Shown here in pieces: positions 55,936-64,000 of a stretch of 64,000 nt of DNA. The notes under the pieces are model-generated. The model searched no databases. It worked only from the letters and a program-made list of their open reading frames with translations, and was not told where the DNA came from. The stretch is from Pseudoxanthomonas helianthi (lineage in GTDB: Bacteria > Pseudomonadota > Gammaproteobacteria > Xanthomonadales > Xanthomonadaceae): the NCBI RefSeq assembly GCF_017939625.1, contig NZ_JAGKTC010000002.1, positions 282,416-346,415 on the forward strand, written 5' to 3'. The translations under genes were made by a program, and so were the position numbers. The stretch's first letter is position 1. Each line of letters begins with the position of its first letter.

Positions 55936-56871
55936 ATGAACGAAAAGGGTTCCCATGCCTATCCTGGACCTTCGCGCGATGTCTGCGCGATCGTGGTTAC
56001 CTACAATCCAGACATTACTCGCCTGAGGGCCTGCGTTGATGCGGTGCGGAAACAGGCCGGTGGATTACTGATCTTCGATAACGCGACCACGGACCCGGAA
56101 TTCGACCGGTTTGTAGTCGGGTCACAGAATGAAGCGATCGTTCGCAGCCCGGCGAACATAGGACTTGCCGCCGCGATCAACCGCGGTATCCGACATGCGG
56201 GACGGAATGGCTTCTCTCGGGTGTTGGTGCTAGACCAGGACAGTATTCCTGCCCCGGACATGGTGGCGACGCTGTGCCGCGCGCTGGATGAGCTCGGTTA
56301 CGAGCGGAAGGCTGCCGCAGTCGGGCCGCAGTTTCAGGACACGCGCAACGGCGTCCTGGCGCCATTCGTGCGCGTCGGTTTTCCCTTCAATCGCAAGCTG
56401 TACGGCGGGCCTGGTGAACGGATCCAATGCGATTTCCTGATCAGTTCCGGTTCGTTGATTCCGTTGCGGGTGCTCGAAGAGGTTGGGGGCATGGACGAAT
56501 CTCTGTTCATCGACAACGTCGACCTGGAGTGGTCGTTCCGCGTGCGCCATCGCGGTTACCGGCTTTACGGCATATGCGATGCGAAGATGGGGCACAGCAT
56601 CGGCGATTCGGTGCGGCCGTCGCGCTGGGTGCGTGGCGGCCGGTTCGTGCATGGCCCGGTGCGGTTGTACTACATGATGCGCAATCGCGTACTGCTGTAT
56701 GGGCGAAAGGAAACCCCGGCGAAGTGGATCGCCCAGGACGTGCTGCGCTTGTTCGGCAAGCTGGCGCGGATGTCGCTGCTCGTAGCGCCGCGCGGCCGCA
56801 ACTTGCGGGCGATGTGCCGTGGCCTGTGGGATGGCCTGCGCGGCCGTTCCGGACCGATGCCCGCCGACTAA
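55936..56871 (+). CDS. Family 2 glycosyltransferase, rhamnosyltransferase-like
   Basis: 311 residues, 10 bases after the previous gene. It has the features of the bacterial rhamnosyltransferase group: CAIVVTYNPDITRLRACVDAV, IFDNAT, NIGLAAAINRGI, VLVLDQDSIPAPDM and MDESLFIDNVDLEWSFRVRHRGY. The acceptor and sugar are not determined. With the preceding transferase and the epimerase it forms a small surface-glycan cluster, set between relA and mrcB. The first half has lower GC than the window average. Confidence 0.87.
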   Translation: MNEKGSHAYPGPSRDVCAIVVTYNPDITRLRACVDAVRKQAGGLLIFDNATTDPEFDRFVVGSQNEAIVRSPANIGLAAAINRGIRHAGRNGFSRVLVLDQDSIPAPDMVATLCRALDELGYERKAAAVGPQFQDTRNGVLAPFVRVGFPFNRKLYGGPGERIQCDFLISSGSLIPLRVLEEVGGMDESLFIDNVDLEWSFRVRHRGYRLYGICDAKMGHSIGDSVRPSRWVRGGRFVHGPVRLYYMMRNRVLLYGRKETPAKWIAQDVLRLFGKLARMSLLVAPRGRNLRAMCRGLWDGLRGRSGPMPAD

Positions 56872-56946
56872 ACGGACGGGGGTTTGCCGCCGCAGGCGGA
56901 GGCGCAACTGCGCTAGACTCGCACGAATTCCCTCTGTCGCACGCCC

Positions 56947-59370
56947 GTGGCCCGTTCCGATTACGACGAAGACGAAACCGACGATTACGACGACGATGAC
57001 GGCGCGGAAGCGCCTGCATGGGGCAGCCGGGTACTCGGCTGGGCCCTCGCGGCGCTGGCGCTGGGGTTGGGGTTCCTGATCCCCTACACGCTGTACCTGA
57101 ACCACCAGGTCAGCGTGCGTTTCGGCGCCCTGCAATGGCAGGTGCCCACCCGGGTCTACGCGCGGCCGCTGCAGTTGTCGCCGGGGCTGGCGATGGACGT
57201 ACGCACCCTGAAGACCGAGTTGGATGCGGCGTCGTACCGGGATGACGGTACCGGCAAGACGCCCGGCGCCTACGCGCAGAACGGCGGACGCTTCACCATT
57301 TCCAGTCGCGGCTACATCGACGTGGACGGCCGCGTGGTGCCGCGGCGGGTGCAGGTCAGCCTGGCGGATGGGCGCGTGCTCGGGGTCAAGGACCTGGGCC
57401 GCAACGTGTTCCTGCGTTCGGTGCGGCTGGACCCCGCGCGCATCGCCACGCTGTACGGGCAGAAGCAGGAAGAACGCCGCCTGGTGCAGTTGCAGGACGT
57501 GCCGGAACTGCTGGTCACCGGCCTGCAGGCGGTCGAGGACCGCGATTTCCGCAGCCACATCGGCATCGATTTCAGCGGCATCCTGCGAGCCGTATGGGTC
57601 ACCGCGCGCTCGGGCGGCGAGTCGCGCCAGGGCGCCAGCACGCTGACCCAGCAGCTGGCGCGCAGCGGCCTGCTCGGCATCGGCAAGGAACAGACGCCGG
57701 CGCGCAAGTTCAACGAAATCCTCTACGCGCTGATCCTCGATGCGCGCTACGACAAGCGCACCATCCTCGAGGCCTACTTCAACCAGGTGTACTGGGGCCA
57801 GCGCGGCAACCAGGCCATCCACGGCGTGTCGGCGGCGTCGGAATTCTGGTTCGGGCGCGATCTGAAGGACCTCGGCACCGAACACATCGCGCTGCTGATC
57901 GCCTTGGTCAAGGGGCCGTCGTACTACGACCCGCGCCGGCATCCCGAGCGCGCCCTGGAACGCCGCAACTTCGTCCTGCAGAAGCTGCGCGAAACCAACT
58001 TGATCGACGATGCCGAACTCAAGCGCGCCACGGCCGCGCCGCTGGGCGTCAGCAAGACCCCCGGACTGCTGGCGGCGAACCGTTTCCCTGCCTATGTCGA
58101 CTTGGTGCGCCGGCAACTCGCGCGCGATTATCCGGAAAGCGTGCTGCAGGGCGCCGGCTTGAGCGTGATGACCGGCATGTCGCCGTCGGCGCAGGCCTAC
58201 GCCGAAGGCGCGGTGACGCGCACGATCAAGGCGGTGGAAAACAAGCGCCGGCCCCCGCTGCAGGCCGGCATGGTGCTCACCGACGTGCACGATGGCGACG
58301 TGCTGGCCGTGGTCGGCAGCCGCGACGTGTCCGAGCCGGGCTTCAACCGTGCGGTCGAAGCGCAGCGTCCGGTCGGCTCGCTGCTCAAGCCGTTCGTTTA
58401 CCTGCTGGCGCTGGCCCAGCCGGACCGGTATTCGCTGGCGAGCTGGGTCGAGGATTCGCCGATCACCGTGCAGCTTGGCGGCGGCCGCAAATGGACGCCG
58501 GGCAATTCGGACAACCGCAGCCACGGCACGGTGCGCCTGGTCGACGCGCTGTCGCATTCGTACAACCAGGCGACGGTGCGCATCGGCATGAAGGTCGATC
58601 CGCAACGCCTGGCGGAACTGATCCGGGTCCTGGCGGGGATCAAGGCCGAACCGAACCCGTCGCTGATCCTCGGTTCCACCGACCAGAGCCCGTACGCGAT
58701 CGCGCAGCTGTACCAGTTCCTGGCCTCGGGCGGCCAGATCCAGCCGTTGCACGCGGTGCGTGGCGTGCTCGATCCGAAGGGCAAGCTGCTCAAGCGCTAC
58801 GACAAGGCGCCGGCGCCGGCGCAGGGTGGCGACTCGATTGCGGCGAACCTGATCGGCGTCGCGCTGCAACAGGTGGTCAGCAACGGTACCGGCCGACAAC
58901 TGCTCGGCGACGGGCTGGGGCGCCTGCAATCCGCCGGCAAGACCGGCACCAGCAACGACGGCCGCGACAGCTGGTATGCCGGCTACACCGGCGACCATCT
59001 CGCCGTGGTGTGGATGGGCAACGACCAGAACGAAATGACCGGCCTGTACGGCGCCACCGGCGCGATGCGGGTGTGGTCGGGCATCTTCTCGCGCCTGCCC
59101 AGCGCGCCGTTGAAGGTGTCGGGCAAGGGCCTGGACTGGCAGTGGGTCGCCGGCAACAACAGCACCGACCCGGGCTGCCCCGGCGCGCGGCAGCTGCCGT
59201 TCGTGGTCGGCTACGCGCCAGCCTACGCGCAGTGCGTGATCCAGACGATTCCGGAAGACGGCGAAGCGCCGGCCGAAGAGGAAGGCGGCGGCTGGCGCAG
59301 CTGGTTCGGCCTGGACAAGAAGCCCGAAGCGCCGCAGGAAGCCCCCGCGCAACCGGCGGAGCAGCCGTGA
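56947..59370 (+). CDS. mrcB: Penicillin-binding protein 1B
   Basis: 807 residues from a GTG at 56947. Bifunctional cell-wall synthase. An acidic cytoplasmic amino tail (DYDEDETDDYDDDDG), one membrane helix (~30-50), a UB2H-like domain (~60-150), a GT51 glycosyltransferase domain (catalytic Glu197 in EDRDF; GASTLTQQLAR), and a transpeptidase domain with Ser478 in GSLLK, SYN in SHSYNQ and KTGTS. The carboxy tail is Glu/Pro/Ala-rich. TAGACT at 56914-56919 may be its -10. Its TGA overlaps the ATG of the next gene. Confidence 0.96.
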   Translation: MARSDYDEDETDDYDDDDGAEAPAWGSRVLGWALAALALGLGFLIPYTLYLNHQVSVRFGALQWQVPTRVYARPLQLSPGLAMDVRTLKTELDAASYRDDGTGKTPGAYAQNGGRFTISSRGYIDVDGRVVPRRVQVSLADGRVLGVKDLGRNVFLRSVRLDPARIATLYGQKQEERRLVQLQDVPELLVTGLQAVEDRDFRSHIGIDFSGILRAVWVTARSGGESRQGASTLTQQLARSGLLGIGKEQTPARKFNEILYALILDARYDKRTILEAYFNQVYWGQRGNQAIHGVSAASEFWFGRDLKDLGTEHIALLIALVKGPSYYDPRRHPERALERRNFVLQKLRETNLIDDAELKRATAAPLGVSKTPGLLAANRFPAYVDLVRRQLARDYPESVLQGAGLSVMTGMSPSAQAYAEGAVTRTIKAVENKRRPPLQAGMVLTDVHDGDVLAVVGSRDVSEPGFNRAVEAQRPVGSLLKPFVYLLALAQPDRYSLASWVEDSPITVQLGGGRKWTPGNSDNRSHGTVRLVDALSHSYNQATVRIGMKVDPQRLAELIRVLAGIKAEPNPSLILGSTDQSPYAIAQLYQFLASGGQIQPLHAVRGVLDPKGKLLKRYDKAPAPAQGGDSIAANLIGVALQQVVSNGTGRQLLGDGLGRLQSAGKTGTSNDGRDSWYAGYTGDHLAVVWMGNDQNEMTGLYGATGAMRVWSGIFSRLPSAPLKVSGKGLDWQWVAGNNSTDPGCPGARQLPFVVGYAPAYAQCVIQTIPEDGEAPAEEEGGGWRSWFGLDKKPEAPQEAPAQPAEQP

Positions 59371-59954
59371 TGACGAAGTTCTTCCGGGGCGGCGCCGTCG
59401 CCGTCATCGCCGGCTTGTTGTCCGCATGCGTCGGCGGGCCGGCCACTGCGCCTCGCGCCCCCGCGGCGCCGCCGGCCGATGTCGCCGCGATGTACGCCGC
59501 CGTGCAGACTGCCGGCAAGGCCGACGAGCGCGAGCTGGCGGTGGTGCCGTTGCGCGATCCGCAAGTCGAGGATTTGCGCGAGACCGCTGCTGCTGCGCTG
59601 GCACGCCGCGACCTCGGCGCCGCGGCCGATGCTTTGAACCAGGCCCTGTTGCTGGTGCCCGACGACCCCGCCCTGTTGCAGGAACGCGCCGAAGTCGCTC
59701 TGCTGGCGTCCGATCTGCCGCGCGCGGAAAACCTCGCGCAGCGCGCGATCGACCTGGGTTCCGCGGCCGGCCCCCTGTGCCGCCGGCATTGGGAAACCCT
59801 GCACCAGATCCGCGAATACCGCCTGCGTGCGGCGCCGCCCGTTGCCGCGACGGCAACGGAACAGGCCGAACAGGCGAACGCGCTGGCGAAGCAGGTCGCC
59901 GACGCCGCGGCCGGTCGCGATGCCTGCACCGTTGCGGGTTTTGATCGGATGTAG
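59370..59954 (+). CDS. TPR lipoprotein, candidate PBP1b activator (LpoP-like)
   Basis: 194 residues; its ATG shares a base with the mrcB stop (TGATG), so the two are translated together. A lipoprotein signal ends in LLSAC (Cys20), with Val at +2, which favours the outer membrane. A short Ala/Pro linker is followed by TPR-like helices (~65-135; TAAAALARRDLGAAADALNQALLLVPDDPALL in parts) and two cysteines (PLCRRHW, GRDACTV). In Pseudomonas a TPR lipoprotein named LpoP, encoded beside PBP1b, activates it; the same layout here suggests the same role, though sequence identity was not tested. Confidence 0.75.
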   Translation: MTKFFRGGAVAVIAGLLSACVGGPATAPRAPAAPPADVAAMYAAVQTAGKADERELAVVPLRDPQVEDLRETAAAALARRDLGAAADALNQALLLVPDDPALLQERAEVALLASDLPRAENLAQRAIDLGSAAGPLCRRHWETLHQIREYRLRAAPPVAATATEQAEQANALAKQVADAAAGRDACTVAGFDRM

Positions 59955-59964
59955 CCTTTGCGTT

Positions 59965-60040
59965 GTAGAGTCGAGCTTGCTCGACTGCTCTTCGCCCGGT
60001 CCGCAAGAAAGCAGAAACAGTCGAGCAAGCTCGACTCTAC
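59965..60040. repeat. GTAG-type REP doublet, copy 3
   Basis: 23-base arms at 59965-59987 (GTAGAGTCGAGCTTGCTCGA..) and 60018-60040 are exact inverted copies. Each arm's hairpin is GTCGAGC-TT-GCTCGAC, i.e. both sides of the stem changed relative to the GCCGAGC / GCTCGGC of copy 2, so pairing is kept. Confidence 0.8.
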
Positions 60041-60076
60041 AAAGACGAACGACGCCTTAGATTCTGGTTCTTTCCC

Positions 60077-62092
60077 ATGTCCCGCCTTGCCATCGCCAGC
60101 CGTGAAGCCCTCAGTGAGGGCGGCGCGCTGGCCAGCCAGCTCGACAACTTCGCGCCGCGCGAAGCGCAGCAACGCCTGTCGGTGGCCATCGCCGATGCAT
60201 TCGAGCATCGTGACGTGCTGCTGGCCGAAGCCGGCACCGGCACGGGCAAGACCTTCGCCTACCTGGTGCCGACGTTGCTGTCGGGTTTGAAGACGATCAT
60301 TTCCACCGGCACGCGTGCGCTGCAGGACCAGCTCTACCATCGCGACCTGCCACGCGTGCGCAAGGCGCTCGGCGTCGGCCACAAGTCGGCGCTGCTGAAG
60401 GGCCGCGCCAACTACCTGTGCAAATACCGACTGGAAAAGACCAGGGGCGAACCGCGTTTCACCACCCGCGAACAGGTCGCCCAATTCCAGCGCATCGTCG
60501 CCTGGGGCGGACGCACGCAGTACGGTGATGTGGCCGAACTCGAAGGCCTGCCGGAGGATTCGCCGCTGCTGCCGATGGTCACCTCGACCGCCGACAACTG
60601 CCTCGGCACCGAATGTCCGTTCTGGGAAGACTGTTTCGTCGTGCAGGCGCGCCAGCGCGCGCAGGCCGCCGACGTGGTCGTGGTCAACCACCACCTGCTG
60701 CTCGCCGACCTTGCGCTGAAGCAGGAAGGCTTCGGCGAAATCCTGCCCGGCGCGCAGACCTTCGTCATCGACGAGGCGCACCAGCTGCCCGAGCTGGCGG
60801 CCAACTTCTTCGGCGAAAGCTTCGGCCTGCGTCCGCTGCAGGAACTGCTGCGCGACTGCCTGGGCGAGTGCAAGGACGTCGCCGGCGCGCTCGCCAGCCT
60901 GCAGCCGCCGGTGCGCGCGGTCGAACAAGCGCTGCGCGAACTGCGCCTGGCGATGGAAGGCCTGCCGGCACGCGGCACCCGCGCGCGGGCGCTGGCCAAA
61001 CCGGAAGTCGCCAATGGCTTCGAGGCGCTGCTCGATACCCTGGCGCAACTGCGCGAGACCCTGGTGCCGCTGACCGAAGCCTCGCCCGGTTTCGATGCCT
61101 GCGCGGCGCGCAACGCGGACACGATCTCGCGGCTGTCGCGTTGGCTCGGCCATGAAGACGCCAGCGATGCGTTCGCCGACGAGGAAGTCGTCGACGATGC
61201 CGGCGAGCCCATGGATGGGTCGTCCGACGTGTTCTGGTACGAGCTCAGCCCACGCGGCTTCCGCTGCCAGCGCACGCCGCTGGACGTGTCCGGCCCGTTG
61301 CGCGAGCACCGCGAGAAATCGCGTGCAGCCTGGGTGTTCACCTCGGCGACGCTGGCGGTCGGCGACAGTTTCGACCACCTCGCCGTCCGCCTGGGCCTGG
61401 AAGATCCGGAAACCCTGTTGCAGCCCAGCCCGTTCGACTGGTCGCGGCAGGCGTTGTGCTATTTGCCGCAAAAACTGCCGGAGCCGAATTCGCGAGGTTA
61501 CGGCACCGCGCTTATCGCCGCGCTGTTGCCGGTGCTGCACGCGTCCAACGGTCGCGCCTTCATCCTGTTCGCCTCGCACCGCGCGTTGCGCGAAGCCGCC
61601 GAAGCGTTGCGCGATTGCCCGTGGCCGCTGTTCGTGCAGGGTGAGGCGCCGCGCGCGACGTTGCTGCAGCGCTTCCGCGAATCCGGCAATGGCGTGTTGC
61701 TGGGATCCGCCAGTTTCCGCGAAGGCGTCGATGTGGTCGGCGACGCGCTCAGCGTGGTCGCCATCGACAAGCTGCCGTTCGCGGCGCCGGACGATCCGGT
61801 GTTCGAGGCGCGGCTGGACGCGATCCGCCGCAGCGGCGGCAATCCGTTTCGCGATGAACAGCTGCCGCAGGCGGTGATCGCGCTGAAGCAGGGCGTGGGC
61901 CGGCTGATCCGCAGCGAGACCGACCGTGGCGTGCTGGTGCTGTGCGACCCGCGCATCACCGGCAAACCCTATGGTCGGGTGTTCCTCGACTCGCTGCCGC
62001 CGTTCGCGCGCACACGCGACGTGGCCGATGTGCAGGCGTTCTTCGTGGCAGAATCCGCGGAATATTCCACGACGGAGGCGAGCCATGGCTGA
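60077..62092 (+). CDS. yoaA: DinG-family iron-sulfur helicase YoaA
   Basis: 671 residues. XPD-like 5'-3' helicase: Walker A GTGTGKTFAYLVP, Fe-S cluster cysteines (YLCKYR, NCLGTECPFWEDC), motif II VIDEAHQLPE, motif III FTSATL, and motif VI QGVGRLIRSETDRG. In E. coli YoaA works with HolC in repair of stalled replication forks. No clear Shine-Dalgarno sequence. Its last bases overlap the start of the VOC gene. Confidence 0.94.
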   Translation: MSRLAIASREALSEGGALASQLDNFAPREAQQRLSVAIADAFEHRDVLLAEAGTGTGKTFAYLVPTLLSGLKTIISTGTRALQDQLYHRDLPRVRKALGVGHKSALLKGRANYLCKYRLEKTRGEPRFTTREQVAQFQRIVAWGGRTQYGDVAELEGLPEDSPLLPMVTSTADNCLGTECPFWEDCFVVQARQRAQAADVVVVNHHLLLADLALKQEGFGEILPGAQTFVIDEAHQLPELAANFFGESFGLRPLQELLRDCLGECKDVAGALASLQPPVRAVEQALRELRLAMEGLPARGTRARALAKPEVANGFEALLDTLAQLRETLVPLTEASPGFDACAARNADTISRLSRWLGHEDASDAFADEEVVDDAGEPMDGSSDVFWYELSPRGFRCQRTPLDVSGPLREHREKSRAAWVFTSATLAVGDSFDHLAVRLGLEDPETLLQPSPFDWSRQALCYLPQKLPEPNSRGYGTALIAALLPVLHASNGRAFILFASHRALREAAEALRDCPWPLFVQGEAPRATLLQRFRESGNGVLLGSASFREGVDVVGDALSVVAIDKLPFAAPDDPVFEARLDAIRRSGGNPFRDEQLPQAVIALKQGVGRLIRSETDRGVLVLCDPRITGKPYGRVFLDSLPPFARTRDVADVQAFFVAESAEYSTTEASHG

Positions 62093-62504
62093 GGGGAAAA
62101 CATCGAACGCTCCGCGCGTGCACGGACTGGGTGGCGTGTTCTTCAAGGCCGAAGACCCCGCGGCGCTGTCGGCATGGTATGCGCGCCACCTGGGCCTGGA
62201 CATGCAGTCTTGGGGCGGGGCGATCCTGCCGTGGAAGCGCACTGATACCGGCGGGGAAGCCTGTACGGTGTTCGCGCCGTTCAAGGCCACCACCGAGCAT
62301 TTCAAGCCCAGCGAAAAGTCGTGGATGTTCAACTTCCGCGTCGACGACCTGGCCGCCACGCTGGCGGCACTGCGCGAGGAGGGCTGCACCGTGCTGGACG
62401 AGCGTTACCAGGAAAGCGCGGAAGGCAAGTTCGGCTACGTGCTCGATTCGGAAGGGGGACTGGTCGAGCTGTGGGAACCCGCGCCGGAATCGTCCGGCTC
62501 CTGA
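62085..62504 (+). CDS. VOC superfamily (glyoxalase-like) protein
   Basis: 139 residues; GGAGG six bases before the ATG, inside the yoaA end. Glyoxalase/bleomycin-resistance/dioxygenase fold: GVFFKAEDPAALSAWYARHLGL, FNFRVDDLAATLAALREEG, and GYVLDSEGGLVELWEP whose Glu is a usual metal ligand. The substrate is unknown. It is translationally coupled to yoaA and is followed one base later by tsaB. Confidence 0.88.
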   Translation: MAEGKTSNAPRVHGLGGVFFKAEDPAALSAWYARHLGLDMQSWGGAILPWKRTDTGGEACTVFAPFKATTEHFKPSEKSWMFNFRVDDLAATLAALREEGCTVLDERYQESAEGKFGYVLDSEGGLVELWEPAPESSGS

Positions 62505-62505
62505 C

Positions 62506-63198
62506 ATGAAGCTGCTCGCTTTCGAAACCGCTACCGAAGCCTGTTCGGTCGCCCTGTACCTGGACGGCGAAGTGCGCGAGCGCTTCGAAATCGCGCCGCG
62601 CCGCCATGCCGAGTTGTCGCTGCCGTGGGCGGACGCGCTGTTGGCCGAAGCGGGTCTCGCGCGTTCGCAACTCGACGCCATCGCGGTCGGTCGCGGTCCC
62701 GGTGCGTTCACTGGCGTGCGCCTGGCCATCGCGCTGGCACAGGGCATCGCCCTGGCGCTGGACCGGCCGGTGGTGCCGGTCTCCACGTTGCGCGCGCTGG
62801 CCGCGCAAGCAAGTGGCGAACGCATCCTCGCCGCGATCGATGCGCGCATGGGCGAGATCTACGCGGCCACCTTCCGTCGCGAAGGCGAGGAGCTGTTGGC
62901 GACCAGTGACGAAACGGTGATCGCGCCGGGCCTGTATGAACTGTCGGGGCAGGGTAACGACTGGCTCGGCGTCGGCACCGGTTTTGCTGCGGAATCCGGC
63001 ACCTTGCAATCGCACCTCGGTGCTCGCTTCACCCGAATCGACGCCACCGCGTTGCCGCGCGCAAGCGACGTCGCGAAACTGGCGGTTCAAGCCTGCGCGC
63101 GCGGCGAAGCGATCGCCGCGGAACTCGTCGAGCCGGCATACCTGCGCAACAACGTGGCGTTGACGCTAAAAGAGCAGAAGGCGTTGCGCGGAAGGTAG
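62506..63198 (+). CDS. tsaB: tRNA N6-threonylcarbamoyladenosine synthesis protein TsaB
   Basis: 230 residues. ASKHA-fold partner of TsaD in making t6A37 in tRNAs reading ANN codons. Start MKLLAFETATEACSVAL, then RRHAELSLPWADALL, VGRGPGAFTGVRLAIALAQGIALA and AIDARMGEIYAA are all conserved. The carboxy end EPAYLRNNVA matches the family. The yoaA-VOC-tsaB spacing suggests one operon. Confidence 0.95.
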   Translation: MKLLAFETATEACSVALYLDGEVRERFEIAPRRHAELSLPWADALLAEAGLARSQLDAIAVGRGPGAFTGVRLAIALAQGIALALDRPVVPVSTLRALAAQASGERILAAIDARMGEIYAATFRREGEELLATSDETVIAPGLYELSGQGNDWLGVGTGFAAESGTLQSHLGARFTRIDATALPRASDVAKLAVQACARGEAIAAELVEPAYLRNNVALTLKEQKALRGR

Positions 63199-63623
63199 AA
63201 GAGGCTGCTTTCGGCCCACCGGGGCGGTTAGCTCAGGAAGCGCTCGAAGATGGCTCCGTCTAAATCGGGCGGGTGTCGGCGACCGCTGACGTCGATATAC
63301 CTGTGAATCCAATACAGACGGGCCTGCTTCGTGCGGGGCTGGAATGCTTCAGCGGCAATCTGTGCCGAACTTCATCGAACAGCCGAGGCTTATGGACGGG
63401 GCTCGGGCTGGCTGCTTATGGCTGCAGAATTCTCCACGCCAGGCGTTAGACGGTCTCCTTGCCGCATAACACCCTCAATGTTTCACCTGTGGCCGCTGCA
63501 GATTGCCCCTGCAACCCCCGGATTCGCGTAGGAAAAGTCGATTGACGGCTGTGCGGGCGCATGTCCAGAATCCGCGCTACACCCCACTTTGGGGTCTAAT
63601 CGTAGTTAGGCGCCAATTCCAAC
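63199..63623. other. Gene-poor region after tsaB with attC-like motifs
   Basis: 425 bases without a gene I can support. CCAGGCGTTAGAC at 63439-63451 resembles the 3' end of an integron attC site; upstream, GCCGAACTTCATCGAAC (about 63365-63381) and an internal CAGCCGAG / CTCGGGCTG hairpin loosely fit the rest of one. GTTAGGC at 63605-63611 is a second core-like heptamer, 12 bases before the next gene's ATG. ACCCCA-CTT-TGGGGT at 63581-63595 is a small perfect hairpin. No integrase gene is present. Confidence 0.3.
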
Positions 63624-64000
63624 ATGGCAGCGATCGTTGAAACCCTACAAGACGTATGCCTCCTTGCTGAAAGGATGCCTGGCATATCGATCCTCGGCAG
63701 CGATGTTTCGACCAGCGAGGCTCGCATTCGCGTCCTGTCTTCCGGGGCGGAGGCTATTGGCATCCTGCAATGGCTAGCGTCATCTGCAAATGCAACCATT
63801 GACCCTTGCCTCGCGCCACCTGCGGACACTGAGATTGAGCAAGTAATTGTGGCTAGAGTCCTTCCCAGAGATGGCTTGGCACTTGGCGAGCTGCAGATCC
63901 TTGGTATTCATATCGTTTGGCACCTGCACAAAATCGGGGCCATGAATGGTCCAGATGCAAATGTTCTACTTCACAAGTGGGGCGCCACACCGGTTGGCGC
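63624..64000 (+). CDS. Unrecognised protein, 3' partial
   Basis: From the ATG at 63624 the frame stays open for 125 codons to the window edge. The translation begins MAAIVETLQDVCLLAERMPG and includes GISILGSDVSTSEARIRVLS and LQWLASSANATIDPCLA; no family is recognised, and no signal peptide or membrane segment is visible. Codon and base use are lower in GC than the conserved genes before it. No good Shine-Dalgarno sequence precedes it. The alternative minus-strand frame over 63596-63829 is less likely. Confidence 0.5.
   Translation, partial: MAAIVETLQDVCLLAERMPGISILGSDVSTSEARIRVLSSGAEAIGILQWLASSANATIDPCLAPPADTEIEQVIVARVLPRDGLALGELQILGIHIVWHLHKIGAMNGPDANVLLHKWGATPVG

Noticed and set aside
56230..62389. 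Minus-strand frames of 1040 and 1170 residues across mrcB, the lipoprotein gene and yoaA
   Set aside because: They oppose several intact genes with conserved catalytic motifs and show only low-complexity sequence.
63226..63236. GGTTAGCTCAG resembling a tRNA D arm
   Set aside because: No acceptor, anticodon or T arm can be built around it.
63331..63531. 66-residue plus-strand frame after tsaB
   Set aside because: No ribosome site, no family and typical random-frame composition; it spans the attC-like motif.

Overview
The window is about 64 kb of GC-rich DNA from a gammaproteobacterium, most likely a member of the Xanthomonadaceae/Lysobacteraceae (Lysobacter/Luteimonas/Xanthomonas type). The support is the gene order yebC-ruvC-ruvA-kup-ruvB-ybgC-tolQRAB-pal-cpoB-queE-queC-tRNA-Lys, the YebC with the [14 protein letters not shown] amino end seen in xanthomonads, the TonB-dependent receptor and secreted peptidase content, and several families of short inverted repeats, including a GTAG-type REP close to the SMAG repeats of Stenotrophomonas. 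This placement rests on recognition of families and gene order, not on a database search.

Layout. 1-8113: a very large secreted RTX/cadherin-repeat protein whose 5' end lies outside the window, followed by a HlyC-type toxin-activating lysine acyltransferase. Composition becomes clearly less GC-rich through the 3' third of the RTX gene and the acyltransferase. 8317-12646: a TonB-dependent receptor diverging from an M28 metallopeptidase. 12687-18417: yheS (ABC-F), fmdB-type zinc ribbon, a three-repeat DUF3011-like secreted protein on the other strand, aspS, a GNAT acetyltransferase. 18710-21217: a subtilase with three carboxy-terminal SLH repeats, unusual for a proteobacterium. 21421-27978: a tightly coupled signalling operon (secreted protein, FHA-GAF protein, membrane Ser/Thr kinase with TPRs, soluble NarL-type histidine kinase, NarL-type response regulator), followed by a small alpha/beta hydrolase.

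28756-42326: conserved housekeeping block for recombination (YebC, RuvC, RuvA, RuvB), potassium uptake (Kup), the whole Tol-Pal envelope machine, and queuosine precursor synthesis (QueE, QueC), ending with tRNA-Lys. 42401-52453: small secreted protein, recQ, dps, hrpA, another small secreted protein, relA. 52471-59954: a membrane TPR protein, an SDR-type epimerase, two family-2 glycosyltransferases of lower GC, PBP1b (mrcB), and a coupled TPR lipoprotein that is a good candidate for a PBP1b activator of the LpoP kind. 60077-63198: yoaA helicase, a VOC protein, tsaB. 63199-64000: atypical, gene-poor DNA, then the start of an unrecognised lower-GC gene that runs off the right edge; motifs resembling integron attC ends are present but unproven.

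At least four families of inverted-repeat (REP-like) elements sit between genes, always in short intergenic gaps; some appear to double as a terminator, a -10 element or a Shine-Dalgarno sequence. No CRISPR array, insertion sequence, integrase or type I secretion gene was seen.
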